Source: Candidatus Margulisiibacteriota bacterium (lineage in GTDB: Bacteria; Margulisbacteria; WOR-1; JAKLHX01; JBAZKV01). Taken from it: a stretch of DNA of 25,825 nucleotides. The stretch is from NCBI GenBank assembly GCA_041650635.1, contig JBAZKV010000024.1, forward strand, positions 1 through 25,825, written 5' to 3'. A program made the translations under genes and the position numbers. Of this stretch, positions 7,331 to 16,113 are shown piece by piece (the first letter of the stretch is position 1; each line of letters begins with the position of its first letter). The notes below the pieces were generated by a model, which saw only the letters and a program-made list of their open reading frames with translations, was not told where the DNA came from and did no database searches.

Positions 7331-7831
7331 ATGGTATCAACAAGTTTTCCGATAGTAGCGTCAGGCAGCAGCAATACGATCTCCGAGCCTCAGAGGGTTG
7401 CTACACAATCGGGCGGTGTCAATACGGATTTTATAAGGATCCTTCTGGCGCAGATGTCCCTGCCCGATCTTTCGGGGCTGTTTGCTTCCGATGACAACAA
7501 CAATGACTCCTCCCCTTTTGGCGGAGCTTTTGATTCCATGTTCAACACCAATGCATCTCTCAATACCATTTCCTCGCTCACAGGCAACAATTCCCTGAGC
7601 AGCCTCTCCGACTCCTACGGGACCAGCCCGCTTTTGTCTGGCCTTTCGGCGCAGATGGAGCTGAGCATCTGGAGCAGCCTGATCGGCAAGACGGTAACAT
7701 CCATCGACCCTCAAACCAACGAGAAAGTATCGGGTAAGGTGCTTAGCGTCGCTATTCAGAACGAAAAAGCCCTGCTTGAGATAGCGGACGGAGAGTTCAT
7801 CACTCCCGAAAGCGTTATCAGCGTAAGTTAA
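7331..7831 (+). CDS. flgD: flagellar hook-capping protein FlgD (short form)
   Basis: FlgD is the scaffold that caps the growing hook. The start at 7331 is chosen because GGAGG (7321-7325) is 5 bases upstream. It gives 166 residues. The N-terminal signature is TDFIRILLAQMSLPDLSGLF, corresponding to the FlgD motif FLxLLVAQLxNQDP. A Ser/Asn-rich middle follows, then AQMELSIWSSLIGKTV ... GKVLSVAIQNEKALLEIADG resembling the SLIGK region and barrel. The C-terminal Ig/Tudor lobes seen in longer FlgD proteins are reduced or missing. Its place between fliK and a hook gene supports the call. Confidence 0.82.
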   Translation: MVSTSFPIVASGSSNTISEPQRVATQSGGVNTDFIRILLAQMSLPDLSGLFASDDNNNDSSPFGGAFDSMFNTNASLNTISSLTGNNSLSSLSDSYGTSPLLSGLSAQMELSIWSSLIGKTVTSIDPQTNEKVSGKVLSVAIQNEKALLEIADGEFITPESVISVS

Positions 7832-7855
7832 GACCAAAAACAAGGAGGTAAAAAG

Positions 7856-8737
7856 ATGCTGGATATAATGTCATCGGCCGCCAATGCGATAGAGTCGTAC
7901 AATTCACGGCTCAGAGCAACCTCCGCCAACATAACCAACATGTCGGTAACGGGATATAAAAGGATGTATGTATCTTTTGAAACTGTGCTCAACAATGTTT
8001 ACAAGGACGGAACTGACGCCACCGGGCTCGAAGGCGGAACAAACCCTTATCAATCGGGGGGATCGGTGGCAATAGCCAATACAGGCCTTGATTTTAGCCA
8101 GGGGGACACGCAGACCTCCACAGGACCTTTCGGTCTGTACATACAGGGAAGAGGGCTGTTCACCGTTTCTAAAGACGGTGGAAGCACATACCAGTACACC
8201 AGGGCGGGTGATTTCAGGCTGGACAGCAACAGAAATCTGGTCACTCCTTCCGGAATGCAGGTCTACGGCTTTTTGAGGAGCAATGGAAGGTCTTCGGGAA
8301 ACATGGTCCCGATAGACCTCAGCTATCTGCCTCCTACCAAAACCGTGAACGGGATCACATACAACCTGACATTTGACGACCAGGGCGTAATCCGGTATTA
8401 CAGGATAGTGGATCCTACCAGAGGCGAGATAGAATACCTTCCGGAACCGGCTTCTACCTATCAAATAGCGCTTACAACCTTTAATAACCCTTCCGGCCTG
8501 GTCATGCTGGACGGCACCACCTACGCGGCATCTTCCGCATCAGGAGAAGCAAATTCGCCCCTGGCTCCGGGCGCAGAAGCCGGGATCGTGCTGCCAAGGA
8601 CGATAGAGGCTTCTAATGTTTTCTACATCACGGAAACTGTGGATGCCATGGAAACACAAAGAGCGATGAGCGGCTCTCTTACGGTGATAAAAATGATCAG
8701 CGATTCTATATCGCAGTTCATCAATAAGGTATCCTGA
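7856..8737 (+). CDS. flgE: flagellar hook/basal-body protein, probably hook protein FlgE
   Basis: This is a member of the FlgE/FlgF/FlgG family of axial proteins. The N-terminus (residues 5-38, ANAIESYNSRLRATSANITN ... VTGYKR) is the rod-domain signature. YQSGGSVAIANTGLDFSQGD and PFGLYIQGRGLFTVS, then YQYTRAGDFRLDSNRNLVTP, match the central family motifs. The C-terminal helix around AMETQRAMSGSLTVIKMISD matches the family end. At 293 residues it is shorter than most FlgE and could also be FlgG-like. Its position after flgD favours hook protein. GGAGG precedes the ATG by 7 bases. It overlaps fliM by one base (TGATG). Confidence 0.82.
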   Translation: MLDIMSSAANAIESYNSRLRATSANITNMSVTGYKRMYVSFETVLNNVYKDGTDATGLEGGTNPYQSGGSVAIANTGLDFSQGDTQTSTGPFGLYIQGRGLFTVSKDGGSTYQYTRAGDFRLDSNRNLVTPSGMQVYGFLRSNGRSSGNMVPIDLSYLPPTKTVNGITYNLTFDDQGVIRYYRIVDPTRGEIEYLPEPASTYQIALTTFNNPSGLVMLDGTTYAASSASGEANSPLAPGAEAGIVLPRTIEASNVFYITETVDAMETQRAMSGSLTVIKMISDSISQFINKVS

Positions 8738-9780
8738 TGCCGGGCAATAAGAACAGTAAAAAAGTTCTGCTGCCGGCCGCTATAGGCGACTGGACAAAAT
8801 ACAGGCCTTCTTTTGCAGAAGCAAAGCCTTCCAGGGCTCCGCTTAGAGGCAGGGTAAGGCTTTCGGAAAAAGAACTGGAACTTGTGTGCAAAAATTATAT
8901 CCTGGCGGTTGAAAGCTTAATAGAAAAGCTTAAGAACGGGCTGGAAAGTCCCTCTGTGCTGGACCAAGTCTGCATAGAACAACTGGATTATTCGGACATT
9001 CTTAAAGAGGCCGATATGCCTCTTGTCCAATTCCGGCTCTTTGAAAAAGATGATCTGACAGGGTATCTTTGCCTGAGCCTGGAGCTTTGCCTCTGCCTGA
9101 TAAACAGGGCTCTTGGAGCGTCGATCCCCACTCCCAGGGACCCAAGGAGCCTTTCCAGGACCGAAGAAAAGGTCCTTGAGCTCTGCGTTAAAGAAGCCCT
9201 GTCCGGGTCGCTCAAAGAACTTACCCCGAGGCTTGCCGGCTCCTCAGGAATATCCTTTGACCAGCCTTTCGGGGAGAACGGCCCTTTTGTACTGATATCC
9301 GCGCAGATTGGTTTTGGCGACATAAAGGCAGGAAAGATCTTCCTGGCCATGCCGTCATCCTATTTGAGGAGTACTCTGGAAAGCGGCAGAAAAGCCTTTA
9401 ATGCCAGAGAGCTGTTAAAACTCCCGGCCGCCGTTAAGGACGGGGTCTTTTCACAGATCAGGGCCGTACTGGGAGCAACCTATATATCCGCTAAGGACCT
9501 CTGCCTTCTGGAAGAAGGAGATGTGATTTTGTTCGATTCCAAATTGAACGACCTTGTCCCGGTGTATATCAACGATTGCTTGAAACTCTTCGGCCAACCT
9601 GGTATAAAGAATGAAAGGCTCGGCGTAAGGATCTACTCTTCGGAGGGCTTAAGGCGCCACGAAAGGATACCCGAACCTCAGCCGTCTATCGAGGAGCCGC
9701 TTGAAGAAGTTCCTGCCTATCAAAGTCCGGAAGAAACAGGCCATATGTCCCAGATGGAAGGACAAATGGCCCACTATTGA
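8737..9780 (+). CDS. fliM: flagellar motor switch protein FliM (divergent)
   Basis: FliM links FliG to FliN in the C-ring and normally binds CheY-P. The middle (about 40-230) resembles the FliM CheC-like domain, including RSLSRTEEKVLELCVKEALS, in the place of the family's T-x-I-E segment. The C-terminal SpoA domain (about 235-305) includes LCLLEEGDVILFD and the LFGQPGIKNERLGVRIYS segment. Two features are odd. The N-terminus (PGNKNSKKVLLPAAIGDWTK) has no LSQxEIDALL CheY-binding motif, and the Gly-Gly switch motif of the middle domain is not evident. The last 40 residues are an acidic, Pro-rich tail. It begins on the flgE stop and is followed by fliN. Confidence 0.78.
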   Translation: MPGNKNSKKVLLPAAIGDWTKYRPSFAEAKPSRAPLRGRVRLSEKELELVCKNYILAVESLIEKLKNGLESPSVLDQVCIEQLDYSDILKEADMPLVQFRLFEKDDLTGYLCLSLELCLCLINRALGASIPTPRDPRSLSRTEEKVLELCVKEALSGSLKELTPRLAGSSGISFDQPFGENGPFVLISAQIGFGDIKAGKIFLAMPSSYLRSTLESGRKAFNARELLKLPAAVKDGVFSQIRAVLGATYISAKDLCLLEEGDVILFDSKLNDLVPVYINDCLKLFGQPGIKNERLGVRIYSSEGLRRHERIPEPQPSIEEPLEEVPAYQSPEETGHMSQMEGQMAHY

Positions 9781-9801
9781 CCCCGAAAAGGAGGGATAGC
9801 C

Positions 9802-10107
9802 TTGGACAACGAAGAATTTGGAGTTGAAAAAGTAAGGTTTTCGGAGTTGGGCCCTGATTCCTCCGCAGGAAAGATCGACCAGAAAGTCCTGGCAGATATC
9901 CCTGTAGAAGCAACGGTAGAGCTCGGAAGGACCAGGCTTTCGCTGCGTGAAATGCTTGAGCTGTCCGAAGGCTCGATAATGTCTCTGGACAAGTTCTTCG
10001 GCGATACGCTCGAGATCAAGGTTGGAGGCCAGACAGTGGCACAGGGCGAAGTTGTAGCCGTTGACGACAATTACGGGGTCAGGATCACAAAAGTGAACAT
10101 CCAATGA
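9802..10107 (+). CDS. fliN: flagellar motor switch protein FliN
   Basis: FliN forms the base of the C-ring and docks the export ATPase complex. Length is 101 residues. The SpoA domain covers about 30-100: LADIPVEATVELGRTRLSLR, EMLELSEGSIMSLDKFFGD, and VGGQTVAQGEVVAVDDNYGV. A TTG start at 9802 is used because AAGGAGGG (9788-9795) is 6 bases upstream and no ATG fits. The stop overlaps the start of fliO (ATGA). Confidence 0.93.
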   Translation: MDNEEFGVEKVRFSELGPDSSAGKIDQKVLADIPVEATVELGRTRLSLREMLELSEGSIMSLDKFFGDTLEIKVGGQTVAQGEVVAVDDNYGVRITKVNIQ

Positions 10108-10475
10108 AAGCTTTGCCCTTGTTGCTGTCATGCGCATTGCTTATCTCAAGGGCAGAATCCGCCGTTGAGCAGGGGTTCTTTGCCACCTCGGAAACAGTGA
10201 CCGTTTCGGCCTCTTCCGGTCCCGTCACTTTCGGTTATATGATCCAGCTGGTCTTTTCTCTTGCCATAGTGTTCGGGCTGATCTTTGTTGCGGCAAAATA
10301 CCTGATACCAAAGTTCTCGCCGTCCTCCAAGGGCCGCTTTATAGAGGTTGAGGACAAGGTGGTACTGGAGCCTCAGGTTACCTCTTATGTCATAAAAGTC
10401 GCAGACGCCTCATGGCTGATAGTTGTTTCTAACAAACACATAGCAAAGATCGACAAAATAGAAGGAAAGCTCTGA
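10104..10475 (+). CDS. fliO: flagellar protein FliO
   Basis: FliO is a small membrane protein that helps assemble the FliP ring of the export gate. This 123-residue protein has a signal-like N-terminus (1-20), a periplasmic stretch, a membrane helix (about 47-68, MIQLVFSLAIVFGLIFVAAK), and a cytoplasmic tail with RFIEVEDKVVLEPQVTSYVI, like the FliO domain. FliO is poorly conserved, so location between fliN and fliP is an important part of the evidence. It overlaps fliN by 4 bases. Confidence 0.85.
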   Translation: MKALPLLLSCALLISRAESAVEQGFFATSETVTVSASSGPVTFGYMIQLVFSLAIVFGLIFVAAKYLIPKFSPSSKGRFIEVEDKVVLEPQVTSYVIKVADASWLIVVSNKHIAKIDKIEGKL

Positions 10476-10482
10476 GGCCAAG

Positions 10483-11217
10483 ATGACAAGAAGGATAACT
10501 TTGGCAGCGGCGCTTTTATTGTTGTCGAGCGCTGCCCATGCGGCAAAGCCGATAGGCGTTCTGGACATGAGGACCGTTTTTGCGCCCGAGCAGTTCAGCA
10601 ACAGCGTTCAACTGCTGATCACTCTGTCCCTGATAACCCTTGTCCCGTTCTTTTTGATCTCCGTTACCTCCTTTCTCAGAATAATAATAGTGCTCGGGCT
10701 TGCAAGGACGGCCATCGGCACCCAGCAGGTCCCTCCCAATTCGGTGATAATAGGGCTTTCCCTTTTTATGACCGCCTTCATAATGACCCCTGTATGGAAC
10801 GAAATAAACACAAAAGCCGTTATCCCCTACAACCAGGGCAGGATCAGCCAGGTCAAGGCCTTTGAGACCGGCATGCAGCCGCTGCGCAAGTTCATGTTCA
10901 AACAGACCAGGGAGGCGGACCTTTCGCTCTTTATCCAATTTTCCCGCATCGCCAGGCCCAAGACCTTTGACGATGTCCCCACCTATGTCCTGATCCCTGC
11001 TTTCATGATAAGCGAGCTAAAGACCGCTTTTCAGATAGGTTTTCTTCTCTTTATTCCGTTCATCATGATAGACCTTGTTGTTGCCAATGTACTTTTGTCT
11101 CTGGGCATGTTCATGCTGTCTCCTGTCATGGTATCTCTGCCTTTTAAGATCCTTTTGTTCGTTCTTGCCGACGGCTGGAACCTGATAACAAGAGGGCTCA
11201 TGATGAGCTTTTTATAA
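10483..11217 (+). CDS. fliP: flagellar export gate protein FliP
   Basis: FliP is a core subunit of the FliPQR export gate. The 244-residue sequence has a cleavable signal peptide (1-20) and four membrane segments. The family signature is clear: SFLRIIIVLGLARTAIGTQQ followed by VPPNSVIIGLSLFMTAFIM, and later VPTYVLIPAFMISELKTAFQ and FLLFIPFIMIDLVVANVLLS. It starts 7 bases after fliO and ends one base before fliQ. Confidence 0.97.
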   Translation: MTRRITLAAALLLLSSAAHAAKPIGVLDMRTVFAPEQFSNSVQLLITLSLITLVPFFLISVTSFLRIIIVLGLARTAIGTQQVPPNSVIIGLSLFMTAFIMTPVWNEINTKAVIPYNQGRISQVKAFETGMQPLRKFMFKQTREADLSLFIQFSRIARPKTFDDVPTYVLIPAFMISELKTAFQIGFLLFIPFIMIDLVVANVLLSLGMFMLSPVMVSLPFKILLFVLADGWNLITRGLMMSFL

Positions 11218-11218
11218 A

Positions 11219-11488
11219 ATGACCCAGGATTTTGTAACACAGATAATGTACAACGGCGTCACGGTGATACTGCTGGTATCTTTGCCGGCAGTGGGGCTGG
11301 GGCTGCTTGTCGGTTTTGTCATCAGCCTTTTTCAGGCGGTAACTCAGATCCAGGAGCAGACCCTCACCTTTGTTCCAAAAATGATCGCGGTCCTTGCGGT
11401 CATAGCGCTGGCCTCCCCGTGGCTGATGTCAATGCTGCTTGATTTTACGATAAGCCTCTGGGCCAACATCCCGGGAATGGCAAGGTAA
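11219..11488 (+). CDS. fliQ: flagellar export gate protein FliQ
   Basis: FliQ is an 89-residue, two-helix subunit of the FliPQR gate. VTVILLVSLPAVGLGLLVGF and VISLFQAVTQIQEQTLTFVP match the family, followed by the second helix around KMIAVLAVIALASPWLMSML. It lies directly between fliP and fliR, with fliR starting on the next base after its stop. Confidence 0.96.
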   Translation: MTQDFVTQIMYNGVTVILLVSLPAVGLGLLVGFVISLFQAVTQIQEQTLTFVPKMIAVLAVIALASPWLMSMLLDFTISLWANIPGMAR

Positions 11489-12259
11489 ATGGTAGTCACT
11501 CTGCCCCAGCTCTACATCTTTTTGCTGATCCTGGCAAGGGTGGCAGGGATCTTTTTTGAAGCCCCCGTTTTCGGGGCCAGGACCTTCCCCTCTCTGGCTA
11601 AGACAGCCCTTGCACTTTGGATCTCCCTGGTCCTGTGGTCCACGGTCCCCGGACCCGCTCCGGTCTTTGACAGCGCCTTGGTCTTTGCCCTTTTCGTGGT
11701 CAAGGAATTCATCATTGGTTTTACCATAGGCTTTATCGCCCAGATAATCTTTTCTGCGGTCCAAGCGGCCGGGGACCTCATCGACCTGCAGATGGGGATG
11801 AGTATCGCAACGATAATGGACCCGACCACCGGAGGTATTGCCACCATCGTCGGCAGGCTGACCTTTTTTATCGCACTTGTAGTGTTCCTGATTGTGAACG
11901 GGCATCATCTGATACTTGCGGGGCTCCACACCAGCTTTAAGGCTCTTCCAATGGCGGCCCCCATCAATATTTCCAGCGCTTTCATATCACAGATCCTCGA
12001 ACTAGGCACCACTTTCTGGTTCATCGCGATCCAGCTTGCCATACCGGCCATACTTCTGATCTTTCTTTCGGACTTCGCCTTCGGGATCGTGAGCCGCGTG
12101 GCTCCCCAGGTCAATGTGTTCATGCTGGGATTCCAGGTAAAGCCTTCTTTAGGCCTCATTGCTATCCTCCTGAGCCTGCCTCTTTTGATAGGCCACATCG
12201 GCCAGTTGGTGGAGCAGATGGGAGGAGAGATCTTCAAGCTGTTCGTTTATTTGCGCTGA
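11489..12259 (+). CDS. fliR: flagellar export gate protein FliR
   Basis: FliR completes the export gate core with FliP and FliQ. The 256-residue protein has about six hydrophobic segments. FLLILARVAGIFFEAPVFGA near the N-terminus and VQAAGDLIDLQMGMSIATIM in the middle are family hallmarks, as is RVAPQVNVFMLGFQVK near the C-terminus. It begins immediately after the fliQ stop. Confidence 0.96.
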   Translation: MVVTLPQLYIFLLILARVAGIFFEAPVFGARTFPSLAKTALALWISLVLWSTVPGPAPVFDSALVFALFVVKEFIIGFTIGFIAQIIFSAVQAAGDLIDLQMGMSIATIMDPTTGGIATIVGRLTFFIALVVFLIVNGHHLILAGLHTSFKALPMAAPINISSAFISQILELGTTFWFIAIQLAIPAILLIFLSDFAFGIVSRVAPQVNVFMLGFQVKPSLGLIAILLSLPLLIGHIGQLVEQMGGEIFKLFVYLR

Positions 12260-12274
12260 TAAGGAAAGGGTGCC

Positions 12275-13411
12275 ATGGGAGAACAGGGCGGAGATAAAAC
12301 AGAAGAACCTACACCGCACCGCCTGCGGGAGGCAAGACAGAAGGGGCAGATAGCCAAAAGCAAAGAGGTTACCACAGCCCTGCTTTTGCTGTCCTCTTAT
12401 GTGGTGCTGCGCTTTATGGGAGAATTCATCTGGGGCCAGCTTACTTCCGCTACTCAAAGTATTTTTGAACAGATCCCCTACACCGGCGATTTTGGCATGG
12501 CCTTTGCCGGCTCGATACTTCTTATCGGTTTAAGAGGTCTGCTCTTTGCCGTTGCTCCCCTCTTTGGGGTAGCTTTCGTCGTCGCTTTCCTGGCAGAGGC
12601 TCTCCAGACAGGATTTGCGTCTTCGGCAGACCCCTTGTCCCCCAAGCTCGAGAGGATAAATCCGCTCGAAGGCTTTAAAAGAATGTTCTCTTTGCAGGGC
12701 TTTGTAGAACTGATAAAATCCCTCCTCAAGGTCATAATTGTATTCTGGATAACCTGGTCGACCGCAAAAGAGGACCTGCCAAATGTAGTTTCGCTCATTG
12801 ATTCCCATCCCTGGCAGGCAATAGTGCTTGGGGGCTCGATCGCCTACAACATCGCCATAAGGGTCGCTGTCTTCTATATTTTTATCGCGGGACTTGATTA
12901 TCTTTACAAGAGATGGGAATATATGAAGAACCTGCGCATGACTAAGCAGGAAGTAAAAGAGGAGTACAAAAGGCTGGAGGGAGACCCCATGATCAAGCAG
13001 AGGATCAGGGAACTCCAACGCCAGGTGGCCTATCAAAGGATGATGTCGGCGGTCCCGGGGGCGGATGTGGTCGTAACAAACCCAACTCACCTGGCAGTGG
13101 CGCTGCTCTATGACGCCTCCAGAATGAAATCCCCCACCGTGGTGGCAAAAGGACAGATGCTGGTTGCCGAAGAGATAAAAAAGATCGCGGAAGAGCATTA
13201 TGTCCCGGTGATCGAGAACGAGGTCCTGGCAAGGGCCATTTACAGGACCACCAAGGTGGGGAGCGAAGTGTCCGGCGAGTTGTATCAGGCGGTTGCAGAG
13301 GTGCTTGCTTTTGTGTATAAGATAAAGAAGGACAGGAAACAGAAGAAGAGCCAATGGTTAGGTCCTCTAAAGGGGATAAGGGGCGAAGCGGTCAGGAAAG
13401 TGAACGGATAA
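12275..13411 (+). CDS. flhB: flagellar export switch protein FlhB
   Basis: FlhB sits under the export gate and switches substrate class after cleaving itself. The N-terminus GDKTEEPTPHRLREARQKGQ is diagnostic. Four membrane segments follow (about 33-50, 78-110, 148-165 and 185-210), then a cytoplasmic domain with the autocleavage motif NPTH at 269-272 (ADVVVTNPTHLAVALLYD). All key residues are present, so switching with FliK should work. Length 378 is normal. GGAAAGGG precedes the ATG, and flhA starts on the base after the stop. Confidence 0.97.
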   Translation: MGEQGGDKTEEPTPHRLREARQKGQIAKSKEVTTALLLLSSYVVLRFMGEFIWGQLTSATQSIFEQIPYTGDFGMAFAGSILLIGLRGLLFAVAPLFGVAFVVAFLAEALQTGFASSADPLSPKLERINPLEGFKRMFSLQGFVELIKSLLKVIIVFWITWSTAKEDLPNVVSLIDSHPWQAIVLGGSIAYNIAIRVAVFYIFIAGLDYLYKRWEYMKNLRMTKQEVKEEYKRLEGDPMIKQRIRELQRQVAYQRMMSAVPGADVVVTNPTHLAVALLYDASRMKSPTVVAKGQMLVAEEIKKIAEEHYVPVIENEVLARAIYRTTKVGSEVSGELYQAVAEVLAFVYKIKKDRKQKKSQWLGPLKGIRGEAVRKVNG

Positions 13412-15493
13412 ATGGCGGCATTAGTTGATCTAAAGAACTTAAAGAGCCTGTTCTCCACCAACGACTTTGTGGTGGCCGGCTCTCTTGTTGTCATCATAGC
13501 CCTGATGCTGGTCCCGCTTCCCCCTTTTGCTCTTGACATACTGGTAACGCTTAACATAGCCGCCGCTCTCATAATACTGCTGGTGGCGATGTATTTGAAA
13601 GAGCCTCTGGAATTTGCAGCGTTCCCGTCCATATTGCTTGTTATTACTCTTTATCGGCTCTCCATTAACATAGCGGCTTCCAGATTGATACTCTTGAACG
13701 GTTATGCCGGGGAAGTCATAGCCTCGTTCGGTAATTTCGTCGTTTCCGGCAACTATGTCGTGGGCGGCATTATCTTTGCCATCATAACCCTTGTGCAGTT
13801 CATCGTTATCACAAAGGGTTCCGAAAGGGTGGCCGAGGTGGCCGCAAGGTTTACCCTGGACGCCATGCCCGGCAAACAGATGTCAATTGACGCGGACCTT
13901 AACGCCGGGCTGATAGATGCCGCCGGCGCCAAGGAAAGAAGGAGAAAGATAGACCAGGAGTCGGGCTTTTTCGGCGCGATGGACGGCGCCAACAAATTCG
14001 TGCGCGGAGATTCCATCGCCGGCATAGTAATTATCCTGATAAACATCATAGGTGGCATTCTGGTGGGCTGGCTGCAGCGGGGAATGGGAATAATGGAGGC
14101 CGTCTCCACTTTTGCCCTTCTTACGATAGGCTGCGGCCTGGTCACACAGATCCCTTCGCTTTTGATCTCCATAGCGACAGGGCTCGTGATAACAAAATCC
14201 GCCACTTCTATGAGCATCGGCACCGACATCGCCATGCAATTGTTCGCTCAACCAAGGGCTTTTGCTTTTGTCGCCCTTATCCTTGCCGTGTTCTCTCTTA
14301 TACCGGGACTTCCGACAGCGCCCTTTTTGATCCTGGCCTTTGCCTCGGGCATAACCGCTATCCTTCTTGTGCAGGCCCAGGCAAAAAAAGAGGAGATGGG
14401 GACAGTTTCCGAAGAAAGCACTCAAAAGGATATGCTCAAGAAACCCGAGAGCATAGTAGCAACACTGGGGCTTGACCCGCTCAGCCTTAAGACCGGAAGA
14501 AGCCTGATACCCCTGATAGATCCCGCCCAAAAAGGGCCTCTGCTCGAGCGCATTACCATGATCAGATACCACATCGGACAGGACCTGGGTTTTGTTATAC
14601 CCGGGGTCAGGGTAATGGACGACCTGAGCCTGCCGCCAAACCAGTACACGATAGAAATAAGGGGGACCAAAGTTGCAACAGGAGAGGTCTTGATGGAGCA
14701 TCTTAAGGTAGACCTTCCTCTTTATGAGCTCAAAGCAAAAAACATAGAAGGCGTCGAAGGAAAAGACCCCGTATCAGGAGAGGCTGTATCCTGGGTCCCT
14801 TACAGCGAAAAACAAAAACTTGAAGAAACACAGTTAACAGGGACTGAGCCCGTAGAGGTCATGGCAATGCATTTTTCGGAGACCATAAAGAGGTACGCGG
14901 ACGAAATAATTACGAGGCAGAATGTCCAGTCGCTGATAGAACTGGTAAAAAACACCAACGCCGCTATTGTAAGAGAGCTGATCCCGGACATGCTTTCCCT
15001 TGGGCAGGTGCACAAGGTCCTTCAGCTCCTTGTTAGAGAAAGAGTTTCCATAAGGGACCTTTCCACAATACTGGAGCGCCTTGCCGATTACGCCCACCTG
15101 AGCCGCGATATCAATGTGCTGACCGAATATGTAAGACAATCGCTTGCAAGGCAGATCTGCGAAAGCTATACGGACGCTTCCGGCTCGGTTACGGTGGTCA
15201 CCATAGACCCAAATCTAGAAGAGACTATGATAGGAGCGGTACACCAGAGCGAATACGGTTCCTTCCTTGCTCTTGACCCCAGCATAGGAGAAAGGATCCT
15301 TGGTCAGATAGCTTCGCAGGCAGCCGCCTTTAAGCGGTTAAAAGCCCCTCCCGTGATCCTGTGCTCTCCCAGACTGCGGCCTCATCTAAAAAGGTTCATC
15401 GAAAGAAGCTTCCCTGACATGGCGGTGCTCTCATACAATGAAATAGTGCCGCAGGTAAAAGTGTCTTCGATAGGTATGATATCCCTTGACTAG
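13412..15493 (+). CDS. flhA: flagellar export protein FlhA
   Basis: FlhA is the large export gate subunit; its cytoplasmic part forms a nine-subunit ring that receives substrates. Length 693 is typical. Residues 1-320 hold about eight membrane segments, with the FHIPEP signature around LYRLSINIAASRLILLNGYA and the conserved loop VAEVAARFTLDAMPGKQMSI, then GAMDGANKFVRGDSIAGI. The soluble C-terminal domain (about 350-693) includes LPLYELKAKNIEGVEGKDPV and the vWA-like region near VSIRDLSTILERLADYA. No flhF or flhG follows, unlike many flagellar operons. Confidence 0.97.
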   Translation: MAALVDLKNLKSLFSTNDFVVAGSLVVIIALMLVPLPPFALDILVTLNIAAALIILLVAMYLKEPLEFAAFPSILLVITLYRLSINIAASRLILLNGYAGEVIASFGNFVVSGNYVVGGIIFAIITLVQFIVITKGSERVAEVAARFTLDAMPGKQMSIDADLNAGLIDAAGAKERRRKIDQESGFFGAMDGANKFVRGDSIAGIVIILINIIGGILVGWLQRGMGIMEAVSTFALLTIGCGLVTQIPSLLISIATGLVITKSATSMSIGTDIAMQLFAQPRAFAFVALILAVFSLIPGLPTAPFLILAFASGITAILLVQAQAKKEEMGTVSEESTQKDMLKKPESIVATLGLDPLSLKTGRSLIPLIDPAQKGPLLERITMIRYHIGQDLGFVIPGVRVMDDLSLPPNQYTIEIRGTKVATGEVLMEHLKVDLPLYELKAKNIEGVEGKDPVSGEAVSWVPYSEKQKLEETQLTGTEPVEVMAMHFSETIKRYADEIITRQNVQSLIELVKNTNAAIVRELIPDMLSLGQVHKVLQLLVRERVSIRDLSTILERLADYAHLSRDINVLTEYVRQSLARQICESYTDASGSVTVVTIDPNLEETMIGAVHQSEYGSFLALDPSIGERILGQIASQAAAFKRLKAPPVILCSPRLRPHLKRFIERSFPDMAVLSYNEIVPQVKVSSIGMISLD

Positions 15494-15509
15494 AGAAAGC
15501 CTTATATAA

Positions 15510-15899
15510 ATGGAACAGCCAAGACAGGGCCTTCCGATAAACCGCTCCGTAAAGGCCCCTTTTATCATAAAAAGCGCCTTTGAGACGGAAAAGATGGAAG
15601 CCGTTCCCGCTCCGGTCCAGGTTGTCCTGCCAAAAATGTCTATGAATTCGGAGAGGTTCTACGAAAAACTCTCTTCGGTCATCATGCCCAATCTGCCGGC
15701 CAAGGAGCTTATTTCTATGATGGTGTCTTCGGCACTCGAGGTCGAGTTCGGGACATCCTTTACTCTAAACCCCAATTTTGCTAAAATGGTCGGTAAGATA
15801 GCTGACTCGATAATGACCAATCCCGACATCAGAAGACAGGCCTTATCGGCAGCCAGCATCTTTATAGAAAAGAAGATGCAGATGGGAAAAAAGCATTAA
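15510..15899 (+). CDS. unknown small protein in the flagellar unit
   Basis: I do not recognise this 129-residue protein. The first 45 residues are Pro/Lys-rich and likely disordered. Residues about 48-125 look helical (FYEKLSSVIMPNLPAKELIS, then FAKMVGKIADSIMTNPDIRR). There is no signal peptide or membrane helix, so it is probably cytoplasmic. It lies 16 bases after flhA in the same direction and overlaps the next gene by one base, so it is cotranscribed with flagellar genes. Its slot is where flhF often lies, but no GTPase motif is present. A chaperone or assembly role is possible but unproven. Confidence 0.7.
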   Translation: MEQPRQGLPINRSVKAPFIIKSAFETEKMEAVPAPVQVVLPKMSMNSERFYEKLSSVIMPNLPAKELISMMVSSALEVEFGTSFTLNPNFAKMVGKIADSIMTNPDIRRQALSAASIFIEKKMQMGKKH

Positions 15900-16111
15900 T
15901 GGCGGATTCAAGAAAGATCTCTTCGTCGCTTCCCTCCTCAAGGGGCGCGGCAAGATCGGCGGAAGCGGCTCCCGCCTATATTCATCCGGTCATCAGAAGA
16001 TTCTGGAGGTTTACCAGGGAGATGGCAAAAAAGTTCAGCGGCAATCTGCTGAAGGACCGGTCCGAAGAGCTGATCAAGAGCGTAAATGACCACTTTGGCC
16101 GCGGGATATAA
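15899..16111 (+). CDS. unknown 70-residue protein in the flagellar unit
   Basis: A short basic protein with no family I recognise. The first 25 residues are Ser/Arg/Ala-rich; residues 27-68 are likely helical (YIHPVIRRFWRFTREMAKKF, then SEELIKSVNDHFG). It starts on the last base of the previous stop (TAATG) and ends two bases before the sigma factor gene. That spacing and the lack of stops support a real gene. It could be an anti-sigma or adaptor protein for the next gene, but no FlgM motif is visible. Confidence 0.6.
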   Translation: MADSRKISSSLPSSRGAARSAEAAPAYIHPVIRRFWRFTREMAKKFSGNLLKDRSEELIKSVNDHFGRGI

Positions 16112-16113
16112 GG

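Noticed and set aside
12530..13354. 274-codon minus-strand frame inside flhB
   Set aside because: Antisense to a certain FlhB with NPTH motif; shadow frame.
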